Assembly (NCBI GenBank): GCA_008802785.1
Contig: VUYT01000001.1
Coordinates: 1,364,001-1,428,000 of the forward strand
Direction: 5' to 3'
Length of the DNA stretch: 64,000 bases
Source of the DNA: Symmetrospora coprosmae
Lineage: Eukaryota; Basidiomycota; Cystobasidiomycetes; Symmetrosporaceae
Within the stretch, counting starts at the first letter, position 1. Each line of letters starts with the position of its first letter. This document shows, piece by piece, positions 1-10,851 of the stretch. A program made the position numbers and the translations under genes. The notes under the pieces are model-generated. The model was not told the DNA's origin. It saw only the letters and a list, made by a program, of their open reading frames with translations, and did not search any database.

Positions 1-1166
1 TCCTCGAGTCGCCGCCTGCTGACGCTGCGAACGTCAAGAAGCCCCGGGCGCCCAGGAAGAAGGCCGTTGACGGGGCTGCCGGCAGTGATGCACCTGCGAA
101 GGCCAGGAAGCCCAGAGCGACCAAAGCAGCGGAGGCAGGCAGCGGTACAGAGAGCGCAAAGAAGCCCAAGAAGGCGGCTGCCCCAGAGAAGGAGAAGACG
201 GCTGCGGAGAAGAAGCCCAAGAAGGTTGCAAAGAGTGCGTGTGGTACCCTGCCTCGTCAGGGCGGGGAGATCCTGTTCGCAGGACGGACACCCTGGGACC
301 ACCCCCATACGCTACCAGCAACAAGCTAATCTCGCAGCCTCTGTCATGCGCAGAAGCTACGCCAAAGAAGCCCAAGCGCATCCTGACGCCGCCAAAGAGG
401 ATCAGCAACACCTGGCTCCTCTTCTACAAGGAGCGCCTCAACGCAATGGACAAGTCCGAGAAGCACAAGGTTACCGACCTGTCGAGGAGCCTCGTCAGCG
501 AGTTCCGCGGGCTCTCGGACGACGAGCGCCGAGTGAGTCTTGCTCTCTTTCCTTGCGCAGCCAGCGGCGAGCTTCACGCTGACAATGACTGGCAATGACC
601 TCAGGCTCTCGAGGACCGGCTCAAGGAGCACCATGAGCAGTATGAGAAGGACATGCAGGCCTTCCTCGACACTATCACGCCCGAGCAGATTGCCGCCGAG
701 AACGTGTACCGCCGCGCGCAGAACAAGACGACCAAGAAGAAGAAGCGCCCCTTGCTGCGGTGCGTGCTCTTGCCTGACATGCTATCGTCTCTGTAATCTG
801 ACCTTCCATCTCTCCCAACCGATCCATAGAGACCCGACGGCCCCCGTCCCCCCGCGCAACGGCTTCATCCGCTACACGCAGTACGTGCGCAGCAACCCGG
901 ACGTGAGCGAGAAAGTGCTCGGCGCACGAGACGCCGGCTCGATCCCCGTGACGGAGGCTGCCATTGCGCTTGCTAGTGGGTGGAAGTCGCTTCCCGAGGC
1001 TGAGCGAGAGGAGTACCAGGAGGCGTACAGGAAGGAGAAGGAGGTGTACGAGCGCGAGCTTGCCGATTGGAAGGCAAAGGCCGCGACTGGCGAGGCCGGT
1101 GCGACAGATGCAGCAGCTAAGGCTAGCGCAGAGCCGCTGCAGAAGGAGGTGACTGCTGAACCGTAG
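1..1166 (+). CDS. Two-HMG-box DNA-binding protein (5' end outside window)
   Basis: Exons are <1..234, 354..532, 605..759 and 830..1166, with donors GTGCGT, GTGAGT and GTGCGT. The visible N-terminal part is a Lys/Ala/Pro-rich tail resembling histone H1, with repeats such as ARKPRATKA and AKKPKKAAA. HMG box 1 follows, with the stretch KRISNTWLLFYKERL and a LSDDERR turn. A basic KKKKRP linker leads to HMG box 2, which has NGFIRYTQYVRSNP and LPEAEREEYQEAY. The protein ends in an Ala/Thr-rich tail. Such proteins bend or coat DNA. Two boxes in tandem occur in mitochondrial packaging factors of the Abf2/TFAM type and in nuclear Nhp-like proteins. The missing N-terminus means a targeting peptide cannot be judged, so compartment is open. 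It converges on the E1-beta gene. Confidence 0.85.
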
Positions 1167-1478
1167 TCACGACCTGTTCGGCATGGTTTAAGTGTGCTCT
1201 TAATTCTTAACGTTGGGGCAGCCACGTGAGGCCCATCTTGTCTATAGGGTGCCGTGACACTCCCCGCTCAATTTTATGTATGTAAGGTTGTGAAGATGGT
1301 GCCGGCTTGCACCGCATCGGAGCTGTCGATGAAGTTGCTCCTCCGATGCCTGCTGGAAGTCTTCTTTGACGTATGCCGCAATCGCACATCAAGCAGCAGG
1401 GGTAATCTTTTGCCAAACAACCAGGTACAATGCGGCTTCTAGCGTGGACCGGAGCTAAAACAACGCGTACACACGCGT
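1167..1478. other. Convergent intergenic gap
   Basis: These 312 bp lie between two converging stop codons and should hold both 3' ends. I see no supported coding region. A CACGTGA motif near 1225 has no obvious role at a 3' end. Confidence 0.6.
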
Positions 1479-3228
1479 CTACGACCTGTAGAGGGCACGC
1501 TTTGCGACCTTTACAATGACGTGCTCATCCGGGAAGGAGAGGAGCTCGAGCTTGTGTGCGTAAGGAGTGGGGATGTCTGCGCCGGTGACGCGCTCAATGG
1601 GTGCGTCGAGGTAGTCGAACGCGTCGGACTCGACGACCTGCGCGGCGATCTCGGAACCGACGCCAAACATGGGGAACCCGCCCTCGACAATGACGAGGCG
1701 ATTCGTCTTCTTTACGCTCTTGATGATGGTCTCGATGTCGAGCGGACGGATGGAGCGCAGGTTGATAACCTCTGCGACGACGCCTTCCTCCTTCTCGAGC
1801 ATCTCGGCCGCCTGCACGCAGTGCCCCACCATTTTGCTGTGCGCAACAAACGTAATGTCCTTGCCCTCGCGCTCAATCTTGCACTTGCCAATGGGCACGG
1901 TGAAGTCCTTGTCGGTCGCGCACTCCTTGCTGACGGGGAAGTTCTGCCCATACAGAATCTCGTTCTCGAGCACGACGACCGGGTTCGGGTCGCGGATGGC
2001 GGCCTGCGCGCAAGTGTCGAGAGAGGCGTCAGCCAGGGCACTCGAGGAGACACGAACCGCTCCGAGCTTGGGTGAACGCACCTTCATGAGGCCCTTGCAG
2101 TCCTCGGCGCTCCAGGGCGAGACGACCTTGAGACCCGGGATCTGGCCGTACCACGAGGCGTAGTCCTGCGAGTGCTGCGCGGCGACACCGGCAGCCGCAC
2201 CGTTGGGCCCGCGGAAGACGACTGGGCAAGGAACGTTGCCCCCAGACATGTAGTACGTCTTTCCGGCACTGTTGACGATCTGGTCGATAGCTTGCACTGT
2301 GCGGATGACGAGGGTGGCGTCAGCGGCGCGTGTGAGGAGGAGCACGGCAGAGACGCTGCACGCACTGGCAAAGTTGAACGTCATGAACTCGCAGATGGGC
2401 CTCAGGCCCGCAAAAGCAGCTCCGACAGCCATTCCAGCGAAACCGGATTCCTGCGAGGCGAAGCAGCAGGCGTCAATCGCGTGTGGTCCAACACCTGACC
2501 CAGGCAGACTGCAACGCACGGTGATGGGCGTGTCGATGACTCGCTGCTCGCCGTATTTGTCCAGCAGGCCCTTGGTGATCTAGAGAGCGTGGCAAGGCCC
2601 ATGTCAGCCGGTGCACACCTGGCACCCGACTGGACCGGAGCTCAGCCTAATGGCGGCAGGCACGCACCTTGTAGGCACCGTTGTAGAGTCCGACTTCCTC
2701 TCCGAGGATGAAGACGTTAGGGTCGCGTGCCATCTCCTCGTCCATGGCAGAGTTGAGTGCCTCTCGGCAGGTCATCTGTGCGCGTTTGCAGGGATTGGCG
2801 TTATGCGGGGGGAGCCGGAACGAGCATCGCAGTGAGAGCAGCATGAGCGTATCAGCAATGAGCTTCGAGGCACATGACAGATCCTAGCGTAGCGCTGCTG
2901 TACCATCGGGCCCCACTCGCGCCTCTCTCGTCTCATGAAAGCTGGCGAGTGAGGGTCCCGCTCGTCCTGGCCAGCAGCAGGACAGGGTCGGTACCCGCAT
3001 TCCATGACTAACCATGTACTCATTCGTCTCGCCAGAGTGTGCAAACCTCTTTGCGCTGCTCTGGAGGGCCGAGGCTGCCTGGAAGCCCGTCTTCCTGACG
3101 TTCCTGGTCGAGCTCGAGAGCTGTCGCCTGAGGAGCGTTTGTTGAGCGGCGGCGGTGGCAGACCCAGAGGCAGAGGTCGATGCGACTGCCGATGCGAGGA
3201 GACGCGATGCTGCGACGCGCGAGACCAT
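1479..3228 (-). CDS. PDB1: Pyruvate dehydrogenase E1 component, beta subunit (mitochondrial)
   Basis: Exons on the minus strand are 3013..3228, 2668..2775, 2520..2579, 2366..2450, 2082..2296 and 1479..2003, giving 402 residues. Residues 1 to about 65 are an Arg/Ser/Ala-rich mitochondrial presequence. The mature part opens with [15 protein letters not shown], continues with the cofactor-binding [15 protein letters not shown], and then [20 protein letters not shown]. The C-terminal transketolase-type domain includes PSPLDIET-like [12 protein letters not shown] and ends LYRS. With E1-alpha it decarboxylates pyruvate and feeds the acetyl group to E2 in the matrix. The ATG at 3228 starts the presequence. 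Three consecutive introns (2451..2519, 2297..2365, 2004..2081) are multiples of three with no in-frame stop, so unspliced reading gives a deceptively long ORF. Identification is very secure. Confidence 0.97.
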
Positions 3229-3822
3229 CTTGTTGCAGATCTGTATGACCTTGTGTGACCGTGTGTATCTGATGCGTCTATCCGTCTCCGATAAGCTCAA
3301 CCCGTCCGTCCTGCGCTCCAAAATCTGGCTCCCGTTCTGCCCCTCTTCTCAGCGGCGAAGCTCAGAGAGAGGCGCAGCAATCGGCGGCGAGCATGGGCGA
3401 CTTCAGTGCGTTTGAACGCAGCGAGAGGATCACAATGACGAGGCGAGGCATGGTGGCCTCGTGTCTGCCGTCTTCGTTGACCTTTCGCTACCCTCATCGA
3501 CGCAGACGTACCTTCTCCGCCCGCCGTGCGTGCCTGACCGACACGCTCTCGAATCAGGCACAGGCGTCGGCAAGCGGAGTAGCCACTGCGATGCGGCCAA
3601 TCCAGTACAACTCACTTCACGCGACTTTGCAATATGTAGCACCCTACTGTCTGTTCCGATCTTAAAACAGGACACAGCCTGCGATACATTGACCCGCACT
3701 GAGCCGACATTATAGCCCGAGGCGCGCGGGCAACGGCTCAAGCTCTGCTATACATCTACTGCTCACCGAGAAGAGAAGATGACGAAAGGAGCTGGCTGCG
3801 AGTGTCCATGGGCAGTCTCAGA
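3229..3822. other. Intergenic: E1-beta upstream region and 3' side of the CPL1-like gene
   Basis: Both flanking genes are on the minus strand, so this 594-bp stretch should carry the E1-beta promoter and the CPL1-like 3' UTR. Short ORFs occur on both strands, but none has protein-like composition, conserved motifs or coherent splice sites. Confidence 0.55.
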
Positions 3823-5028
3823 TCACTGCTTGAGAGGCCCGCAGGCGCGCCCATCCTCCGACAGCATGAAGCCGCCAGAGCAGCTGAGAATGGTGCAGTG
3901 CCCATTCGAGCAGATGACCTCGTCGACATTGGGCAGGCTCGTGCAGTCGGTGCCGATGACCTCGGTCGTCGTATTCGTGGCGTAGATGGGCGGGCATCCT
4001 CCGCACGACTCGAGCGCTCGCAGCGTGTCGACGCACTGTCGGCGGTACAACACAGCAATGTCAGCCATTTGCCCTCGAACGGACCCAGCCTGAGGAACCC
4101 ACCTCGAATCCATTAGCCGTCCCGCATGCCGTCTGTCCGAGCGGGCAGAACTGATGGCTCTTGAACCACGCGTGGATGCGGCCACGGCGCTCCTTGGGGT
4201 TGTGTCCGTTCGCATTCCGCTTCGCCTTTGCGCGCGCACCTTGGCTCGCTCCTGGTGCCGCTGCAAGACGCGCCGCGCAGATGAAGGCCTCGTTGTCGCA
4301 CGACCCAGTCACGCAGTTGACGTCGCGGGAGCACCCGGACCCTTCGGGCATCCCCGCCTGCGGCGCTGCAGCGCAGGTGCCCGCCGTCCCGCCGCTGCAC
4401 GAATTGCTGAAGCAGTCCTCGTTGCCATTCTCGCAGGTGGCACCGGCTCCGCCGCAGACCTTGTCTGTACCGCACGCGTACCAGGCTGTACAAGTGACGA
4501 AGGAAAAGCCGCGATCTGATCAGCCCACGCTAGCTGCACAATGTCAGCGATATACGACCCACCCATGCAGTCTAGTTGCTCCTCGCAGCTGTCTCCCATG
4601 TACCCCGAGCATTTGCCCTCCCTGCATTTGCCTGTACAACCGCAGAGCGAGCGGGGTCAGCGGCCGTTCATAAATCCTGCGAGCTGGGAACTTGCTCACC
4701 ATAGTCGCAGTCGAAGTCGGTGCCGCACGGCGCGCCTGCATATCCGCAGTATCCGTATTCCGGGTTGACTGGGTCTGTGCATCACAAGAATCCCACAAGC
4801 GTTGTCAGCGCTGAGCACGCTTCGACCACCGACTGAGAGCCACGACCCACCTGCCACGCAAGTCGAGTTATCCGAAATCTGGCCGTTCGAGCTGTATGCA
4901 GCACAGTCCGCTGTGGATGTGCAAGGCCAGTCCCCTGCTGCACGCGCCACTCTAGGCAGCATGAACAGTGTTATTGCCGCTGCTGCCGCGACTGCTCGGG
5001 CCGTCGACGATCTTCCAGCTTGGTTCAT
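3823..5028 (-). CDS. CPL1/PriA-like secreted cysteine-rich protein
   Basis: Exons are 4851..5028, 4700..4774, 4563..4631, 4103..4485 and 3823..4035, giving 305 residues. The N-terminus carries a signal peptide with hydrophobic core AAAAAITLFMLP and a likely cleavage after ARAA. A chain of Cys modules follows, including CGYAGAPCGTDFDCDYG, GKCREGKCSGYMGDSC and CENGNEDCFSNSCSGG. A basic Lys/Arg-rich linker separates these from a C-terminal domain with ESCGGCPP, GTDCTSLPNVDEVIC and CTILSCSGGF. That C-terminal pattern matches the domain shared by Lentinula PriA and Cryptococcus Cpl1. Cpl1 is a secreted factor sensed by host TLR4. Here secretion is inferred from the signal peptide, and the role is unknown. 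There is no GPI signal or transmembrane segment after the leader. Confidence 0.8.
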
Positions 5029-5451
5029 GGTCGCCTCCGTCTAGTTATCTGCTCCGAATGAGGTGGATGTATGCGCGCGATGTGCGTGTCTGTGCCTGTT
5101 CCTGACGAGCGTGTTGTGCAGTAAGGTGGAGATGGGATCGGAAAGAAAAGAAAAGAGTAAGAGGACAAACGGGAGAAAGCACCCGCCGCATCGCCGACGT
5201 CTGTCGACGGTGACGCCCTCTCTGCCTCTGTCTTGTTGCCACGATGCGCTTGGTGTACGCGAGAAGTAGAAGCTCTGTCAACCTCCGGGCTGCATGGTGG
5301 CCCTCGATCAGTCTCTACCCCGGCCAAACCTCGGGCTTGTTCCGAGGGAAGCAGCAGCACTCAACGCGTCGCACGCAGGAGCAGCGCGCCAGTCCGTACG
5401 CTCATCCAGCAATCTGTCATTGCATGAGGCTGACTCTTGTCGCGGACCCGT
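5029..5451. promoter_or_regulatory. Upstream region of the CPL1-like gene
   Basis: These 423 bp lie between the start of the CPL1-like gene and the stop of the acetyltransferase gene, both on the minus strand. They should include the promoter. No coding region or clear binding motif is visible. Confidence 0.5.
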
Positions 5452-6144
5452 CTACGTTTTTGGATCCACGGCGGTCTCGACATCCACCTTCGCACCGGGC
5501 TCCTCAAGCAGCGGCAACCGCTCGCAGAGCATGATCTCCCTCCCTATCCTCTCCGATATCGGGCTCCTCCCTACTACCGTGAAACCAAACGCGCGCTCGT
5601 ACCAGCGCGCCGTACTCGCCTCCGCATGCAGGAGGTATCTCCACCTCCACCTCCCGCCCTGGTCAAAGACGTGCTGGAGGAACACGCGGCCGAGCCCTTT
5701 GCCCTGCAGGCGCTCGGCGAGGTACACGTCCGACACATACGCTATCCGGGTCGCATCGCCTGCGCACCGCGCGAAACCCAGTGGCTCGGAAGTGCCGGCC
5801 TGCGTCAGGGTGAAGACGGCGCTGGCGCGCTTGATCTGTCTGTTGACCACAGGCGCCCGGGATCAGCGGTCCTCTTCCGCCTGAAGCGAGCGCACGAAAG
5901 TACTACTCACTCCTGAAACTCGGCCTCGCTGCGGTCCCCATGCTACACCCGTGCGATGACAGTGGTCAGCTCGGCTGCATGATGAGGGAGAGGAGACTGG
6001 CTGAAGCTACAGCAAGTCAGGCCCCTCACGCACCCAGAAAGCTTTCGCCTGCAGCCAGCGGAAGACGTGCCCCAGCGCTTCCGGAGCAGTCGCAGTCGAC
6101 ACGGTGATCGGCGGCTCGTAGTCAGGCAGGATGTAGCTAGTCAT
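5452..6144 (-). CDS. GNAT-family N-acetyltransferase
   Basis: Exons are 6034..6144, 5911..5942 (32 nt) and 5452..5839, giving 176 residues. The fold is recognised from the acetyl-CoA-binding loop in ERLQGKGLGRVFL (QGKGLG fits R/Q-x-x-G-x-G/A). The preceding beta strand is YVSDVYLAERLQ, and the following helix and strand contain ARWYERAFGFTVVG, a usual GNAT C-terminal signature. There is no signal peptide or membrane segment, so it is probably cytosolic. The substrate cannot be told; related small fungal GNATs act on amines or antibiotics. The start at 6144 is the only ATG that joins in phase. The small second exon encodes HGDRSEAEFQ and its borders rest on phase and splice signals alone. Confidence 0.8.
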
Positions 6145-6451
6145 TTTTGGCAGTAAAGCAAAGTCAAGGTGTGCGGGGTCCACACCTCATCAGGTCGGTT
6201 CTCGGATGCACGTGCTGCCGGCAACATGACTCGGGGTCTGGCGAGAGAAGCTTGCTTGTAGACCGCTGACCAGCGAGCGCACCCTCACAGTGCCCATTAG
6301 GAGACGACGATGCAGTGAATTACATAACATGAGGGAGGGAGCACGAACGTCCGCAAACGAAAAGGTAGGCATGGCACGTCGCACGGCAGCGTCTGCCGCT
6401 TCAGGACGTGCCGAAAAGACCATGCGAAAGAGGGGCGCTCGATAGATACGC
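6145..6451. other. Intergenic gap between GNAT and SEC14 genes
   Basis: These 307 bp between two minus-strand genes should hold the GNAT promoter and the SEC14 3' UTR. I see no supported gene. Confidence 0.5.
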
Positions 6452-8272
6452 CTACGAATCGACCTTGCTCTCGACAACCGTCATCTGCACGCCGGCGGTC
6501 GAAGGGACAGAGTGCGCTTCGTGGTGGTGCACAACGGGAGCCGCAGACTGCGCTGGCTGGTGCGCCGCTGCCGGCTGGGCGTGCGTCTCAGCTGGCGCTG
6601 AGTGATGTTGCTGAGGGGCAGCTGGGGCGGCGGCGGCCACCGGTGCGGACGCAGTAGCTGCGGCTGCCTCTGGTGCATGAGCGGGCGTCGCAGCAGGGAC
6701 AGGTGCAGGTGCAGGTGCAGGCGTCTCCTTCTCCTTTGCCGGCTCGGGCGCTTGCGTGCTCTGTGCCGCCTGCTCGCGCTTGTCTTTGACGCGCTGGACG
6801 AGCTTCTCGTCCTGCCACGGCCCGGCGTTGCTCAGGTCACACCCTCCCGGACAATTGCACTTGCCGCCAATGCGCGCAGGGATGTTCTCGAGCGGGATCT
6901 GCTGCGCGAGCACCTTGATGTAGTCGCTCCCCAGGATCTGGATCTTGGATACCGTCACTTCGTCCAGGAGGGACTTGACGAACGACCATACTGTCGTAAA
7001 GGCCCACGGTGCGTTGATCTGTTAGTGAGGGTAGACGGTCAGCAAGGCTGCGCTCCTGCATATGACGTGTAACGATTCAATGGCGTCACTCACAACGTAG
7101 AACTTGCCCATCGTCTCTGGGTAGTTGTTTGACGAGACTGTCGAACGCAAGGTCAGCTCAATGGAGCAATTCTGTCGATGTGGAAGCGGTTTTCACGCAC
7201 CGGCAGCAGCGGCCTGCACGAAGCCCTTCACCTTCCAGAACTGAGAGATGCCGACGCCCTTGAGGTCCATGATGGTGCACGAAGTTTCGATGAGGTGACC
7301 CGCGACTTCGGAGCAGACGGGCAATCTGGCGGACCAGCCATTGTGTTGGTCAGTTGACGCGTCGCAGAGAAGCGTTCGCTCTTTCAAACCCCACCTGTCC
7401 CGCAAGAACCGCTCGTACTCGACGACTAGCCGCTGCAACTGCCGCTGATCTGTCGTAATTGTTGCGAGCTTTGCGACGTCGATCTGTCCGAGGATCTCAA
7501 TGTACACTGGCCGGCCGTCCTGTATTGCTCGGGGCCATCTCAGCCCACGTCCTGGATGAGCACCTCTCTCCCTCCAAACACCATGCGATCGCACCTTGTC
7601 CGTCTTGTGGTAGAACTTTGGGTAGTACTTGTTGACCTGTGGCAGTTCAGGGTACTCGAAGCTTTGGTACAGCTCGTCGACGTTGAACTCGTTCCTCCAC
7701 TTGATAAAGTCGCTCCACATGAGCTTTGCTTTGGGTAGGTCAAACTTGCGCGCTCGGAGGAAGCGGCTGCATGCACGAGCATAGGTGGAAGCGAGCTCGT
7801 CAGTCGCCAGCCTAAGCCAGCCCAGCTTCAACGGCCCAGTCGAAAGGCACCGCTGGCGGCAAGACGCAGGGAAAGAACGCACAGGAGGTAGGCATCGTCG
7901 AACTTTGCAGGGTCATACAGCCCTTCGGCAGTGAGCTCCTCCTTGAACTTGCCGAGCTTGTGCTGTTGTTCCGGGTTGAGGTGGCCTGGGTGGCCGGACA
8001 GGGGGTCCTGGAGATGGCAAGCGAGCGAGCAGCAGGGCGTGTGAGCTCCTCATCTTGGTCATCGCTTCGTGTATGTCTGCCGGCTGCTAGCGTGTTGCCT
8101 GCTGCGTTACGTTGGCTGCAGGGACCTGTCGTCTGCTCGAGTCCAGCACGCGAACGTGTCGTCTCGAGTGCTGCTGAGCTGCCAGGTCGACCGCCTGCCT
8201 CGCTACTGCCAGTCTCGGCAGGATGTCTGCACCGCAAGGGAGAGCACTCACTCTGACACCAGGAGCTGCCAT
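6452..8272 (-). CDS. SEC14: Sec14-type phosphatidylinositol/phosphatidylcholine transfer protein
   Basis: Exons are 8252..8272 (21 nt), 7883..8007, 7595..7766, 7395..7519, 7201..7325, 7094..7137 and 6452..7018, giving 392 residues. The CRAL-TRIO N domain has GHLNPEQQHKLGKFKEEL and LLRFLRARKFDLPKAKLMW. The lipid-binding domain has RPVYIEILGQIDVAKL, SCTIMDLKGVGISQFW, ETMGKFYVINAPWAFTTVWS and VSKIQILGSDYIKVL. The body ends with KCNCPGGCDLSNAGPW, as in yeast Sec14. Sec14 couples phosphoinositide and phosphatidylcholine metabolism to Golgi secretion. Unlike the roughly 300-residue yeast protein it has a tail of about 120 residues rich in Ala, Pro, Gln and His, partly a hexamer repeat giving PAPAPAPV. 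Introns 7326..7394 and 7520..7594 are phase-neutral and stop-free. It diverges from eIF3d. Confidence 0.93.
6700..6721. repeat. GCAGGT hexanucleotide microsatellite in the SEC14 tail
   Basis: About three and a half tandem copies of GCAGGT, read on the minus strand as Pro-Ala codons. It lies in the low-complexity C-terminal extension, where copy-number change would keep the frame. Confidence 0.8.
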
Positions 8273-8715
8273 CTCGGCTGTCTGTATGTGCCGATGGAGA
8301 GGGTGAGCGTTTTGCGGGTCGCGAGGGAGAGGGAGAAGGGAACGGGGCGAGCGGGCGACGCAGGGAGGCGCGCGCGCCGTCTCAGGGCGGTGTGCGCTTC
8401 GAAAGAGCACAAGAGAGAGCAAGGCACGCTTCAGGTGCAATGGAGCTACTCCCGAGCGAAGTAGAGATGTGGCAGACACTATCGATCCTCACGTCCGAAT
8501 GTGAGCTCGCACCTGTCCCGTCTGTGCAGCCCTGTGGCTACCATCGTGCGCTGCTCTCGCTGCCACTGGCTGGCACGCTGCTGTAGAAAAAGTTGTAGAC
8601 GGCCCGGCGACGTGCGACCTTTGCTTGTTCACACCACAACGCCATACTTGCATCTGGTCTGAGCTTGATCCATCAACTACTTGCACAGCACACATACACA
8701 CACGCACATACGCGC
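8273..8715. promoter_or_regulatory. Divergent promoter between SEC14 and eIF3d
   Basis: These 443 bp separate two divergent start codons and must contain both promoters and 5' leaders. The eIF3d-proximal end is CA-rich. I recognise no TATA box at a convincing position. Confidence 0.6.
8683..8715. repeat. Degenerate CA repeat directly upstream of the eIF3d ATG
   Basis: A run of CA dinucleotides interrupted by T and G ends immediately before the start codon at 8716. It is probably in the 5' leader. Its role is unknown. Confidence 0.7.
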
Positions 8716-10851
8716 ATGGGATTCACACTCCCCCAGCTGTTCGAGGCCTCGACCTCGAGCGGGATCCCGCTGTTCGGCCCTGCGGCTGCTGGGATCCCAT
8801 CCGAGTTCACAGAGGTCCCTTACGAGACGTTCAGCAAGTCGAACCGCGCCTTGGCCTTCCCTCGACCGGCGGACTGGTTCAGCAGCGACCCGGCGTACAA
8901 CACGACCTCTGGCCCCGGCGGGAACAGGCAGGGCGGGCGAGGCGGACCCAGGTACGACGCTGCGGCGGCACCGGGCGATGAGGAAGGGACCTTCAGCCTT
9001 GTCGACAAGAGCAGCGGATCTGGCAACAGGTCAGGCAGGGGTGGTGCTGGAGGGCCATCGCTCGGCGGGAACAGAGGCGGCTACAATGCGCGCGGCGGAC
9101 GGGGTGGAGCGCGAGGCGGACGCGGCGGCGCTGGTGGACCGGGAGGACCTGGAGGACAGCGAGGCGGCTACGGTGGGCGCGGACGAGGCGGCACGCAGAT
9201 CCTGCGCGGTGGCAGCGGCGGCATGCGAGGCGGGCGATGGAACGACGGCTACCAGCAGCGCCTCCGCAACCCCACCGTCCAGGTCAGGCCCGACTGGCAG
9301 ATCCTCGAGGAGATCGAGTTCAGCAGGCTCGGCAAGCTCCGCCTCGATGTCGATACGACCGAGCCTGACGAGATCGCACAGTACGGCTTCGTCAGCGAGT
9401 ACGACAAGACATACGATCGCGTTACCACGAAAGCGCCCGTGCCGCTCCAGGTCATCGACCGTGTCCACTACAACCCTACCACCTCGGACGACCCAATCAT
9501 CCAGGATGTGGGTGCAAGGGGACTACCACTACTGATTTGACCGTGAATCACTGACCTGACTGCTCGTACTGGTGAATCATACAGCTCGCCGCCAAGAACA
9601 AGGCCCAGGTCTTTGCTACCGACAACATTCTCTCGCTTCTCATGTGCTCGTCGCGCTCCGTCTACCCGTGGGACGTTGTCATTGTGCGAGAGGGCGACAA
9701 GGTGTACTTTGACAAGCGCGACACCGAGGAGGGGCCTTTCGGTGAGCTAGCCCTGTCTGTCTTGCCTTCAATGCAAGCTGACGCCATTGGCCCGTAGACA
9801 CGGTCTCGGTGAATGAGAACGCTTCCGACCCGCCTGCCGAGACTGAGCGGCCCAAGGACGTGCGAGAGGAGGACTTCAAGGACATCAACTCGCCGTCTGC
9901 GCTCTCGCTCGAGGCGACCTACGTCAACAACGTCTTCAACTGGCAGGCCGTGAAGGACGAGGCCGCAGCTGGAGACAGCTCGCGCGTCGACTTTGCCAAC
10001 CCAAACCCGTTCTACTCGAGCGAGGAGGTGAACCCGCCCGCGAGCTGCGGCTACCGGTACCGCAAGTTTGACCTGAGCATCAGCGACGAGGAGGACATTG
10101 GCATGATTGTGCGCACAGAGGTCGACTCGTTCATCCGCGGCGGACCCAGCGCCACCACGTCCGTTTCCACCTCGGAGTTCAACAAGGCCGACCCGAACGA
10201 GGAGACTTTCATCACAGTCAAGACGCTCTTCGAGTTCGACAGCAAGGCCCAGGGTAGCGGAGGCGCGCCGGACTGGAGGGCAAAGCTCGACAGCCAGAGA
10301 GGTGCCGTCGTCGCGACCGAGATGAAGAACAACAGCTTCAAGCTGGCTCGCTTTGCTGTACAGAGCATACTTGCAGGAGCGGAGCAGATGAAGATGGGGT
10401 GGGTCCGCTAGCACGCGGCCAACCTGCTATTCGTACTTTTGACTGACGAAATGCGCGCGGCGTACCCGCAGATACATCTCGCGAGCGAGCCCCAAGGACG
10501 ACAACCGCCACGTCATTCTCGGCACGCAATGGCTCAAGCCGCGCGACTTTGCCGTCCAGATGAACGTCAACCTCTCCAACGGATGGGGGATCGTCCGAAC
10601 CATTGTCGATCTCGTCATGAAGCAGACCGAGGGCAAATTCTGCCTGATCAGGGACCCGAACTCGGTGAGCGCCGGCTCGGTCCGCCTTTATTTACGACTT
10701 CTTCTGCTCGACGCTAACGTTGTTTATGCGCCGGCAGCCCGTCATCCGGCTCTACAAGGTGCCCAGCGATGCTTTCGAGCCCGTGGACGATGTCGACGAG
10801 GAGGAGCTGCCGTCGGACAATGACTCGGACAGGGATGGCTTTGTTGTTTAG
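8716..10851 (+). CDS. eIF3d: Eukaryotic translation initiation factor 3 subunit D
   Basis: Exons are 8716..9507, 9585..9741, 9798..10398, 10472..10664 and 10738..10851, giving 618 residues. The N-terminus has [18 protein letters not shown] and the conserved ADWFSSD. An [13 protein letters not shown]-rich segment runs from about residue 105 to 180. The core has [65 protein letters not shown] and [17 protein letters not shown], all characteristic of eIF3d. The acidic C-terminus is [16 protein letters not shown]. The subunit sits in the eIF3 complex on the 40S ribosome and can contact mRNA caps. The ATG at 8716 gives the conserved [10 protein letters not shown] start; no in-frame upstream ATG is better. 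Family assignment is certain. Confidence 0.96.

Noticed and set aside
1479-2519. One 346-codon ORF as a single-exon E1-beta C-terminus
   Set aside because: It reads through three stop-free introns; family alignment and splice sites show extra residues that do not belong to the enzyme.
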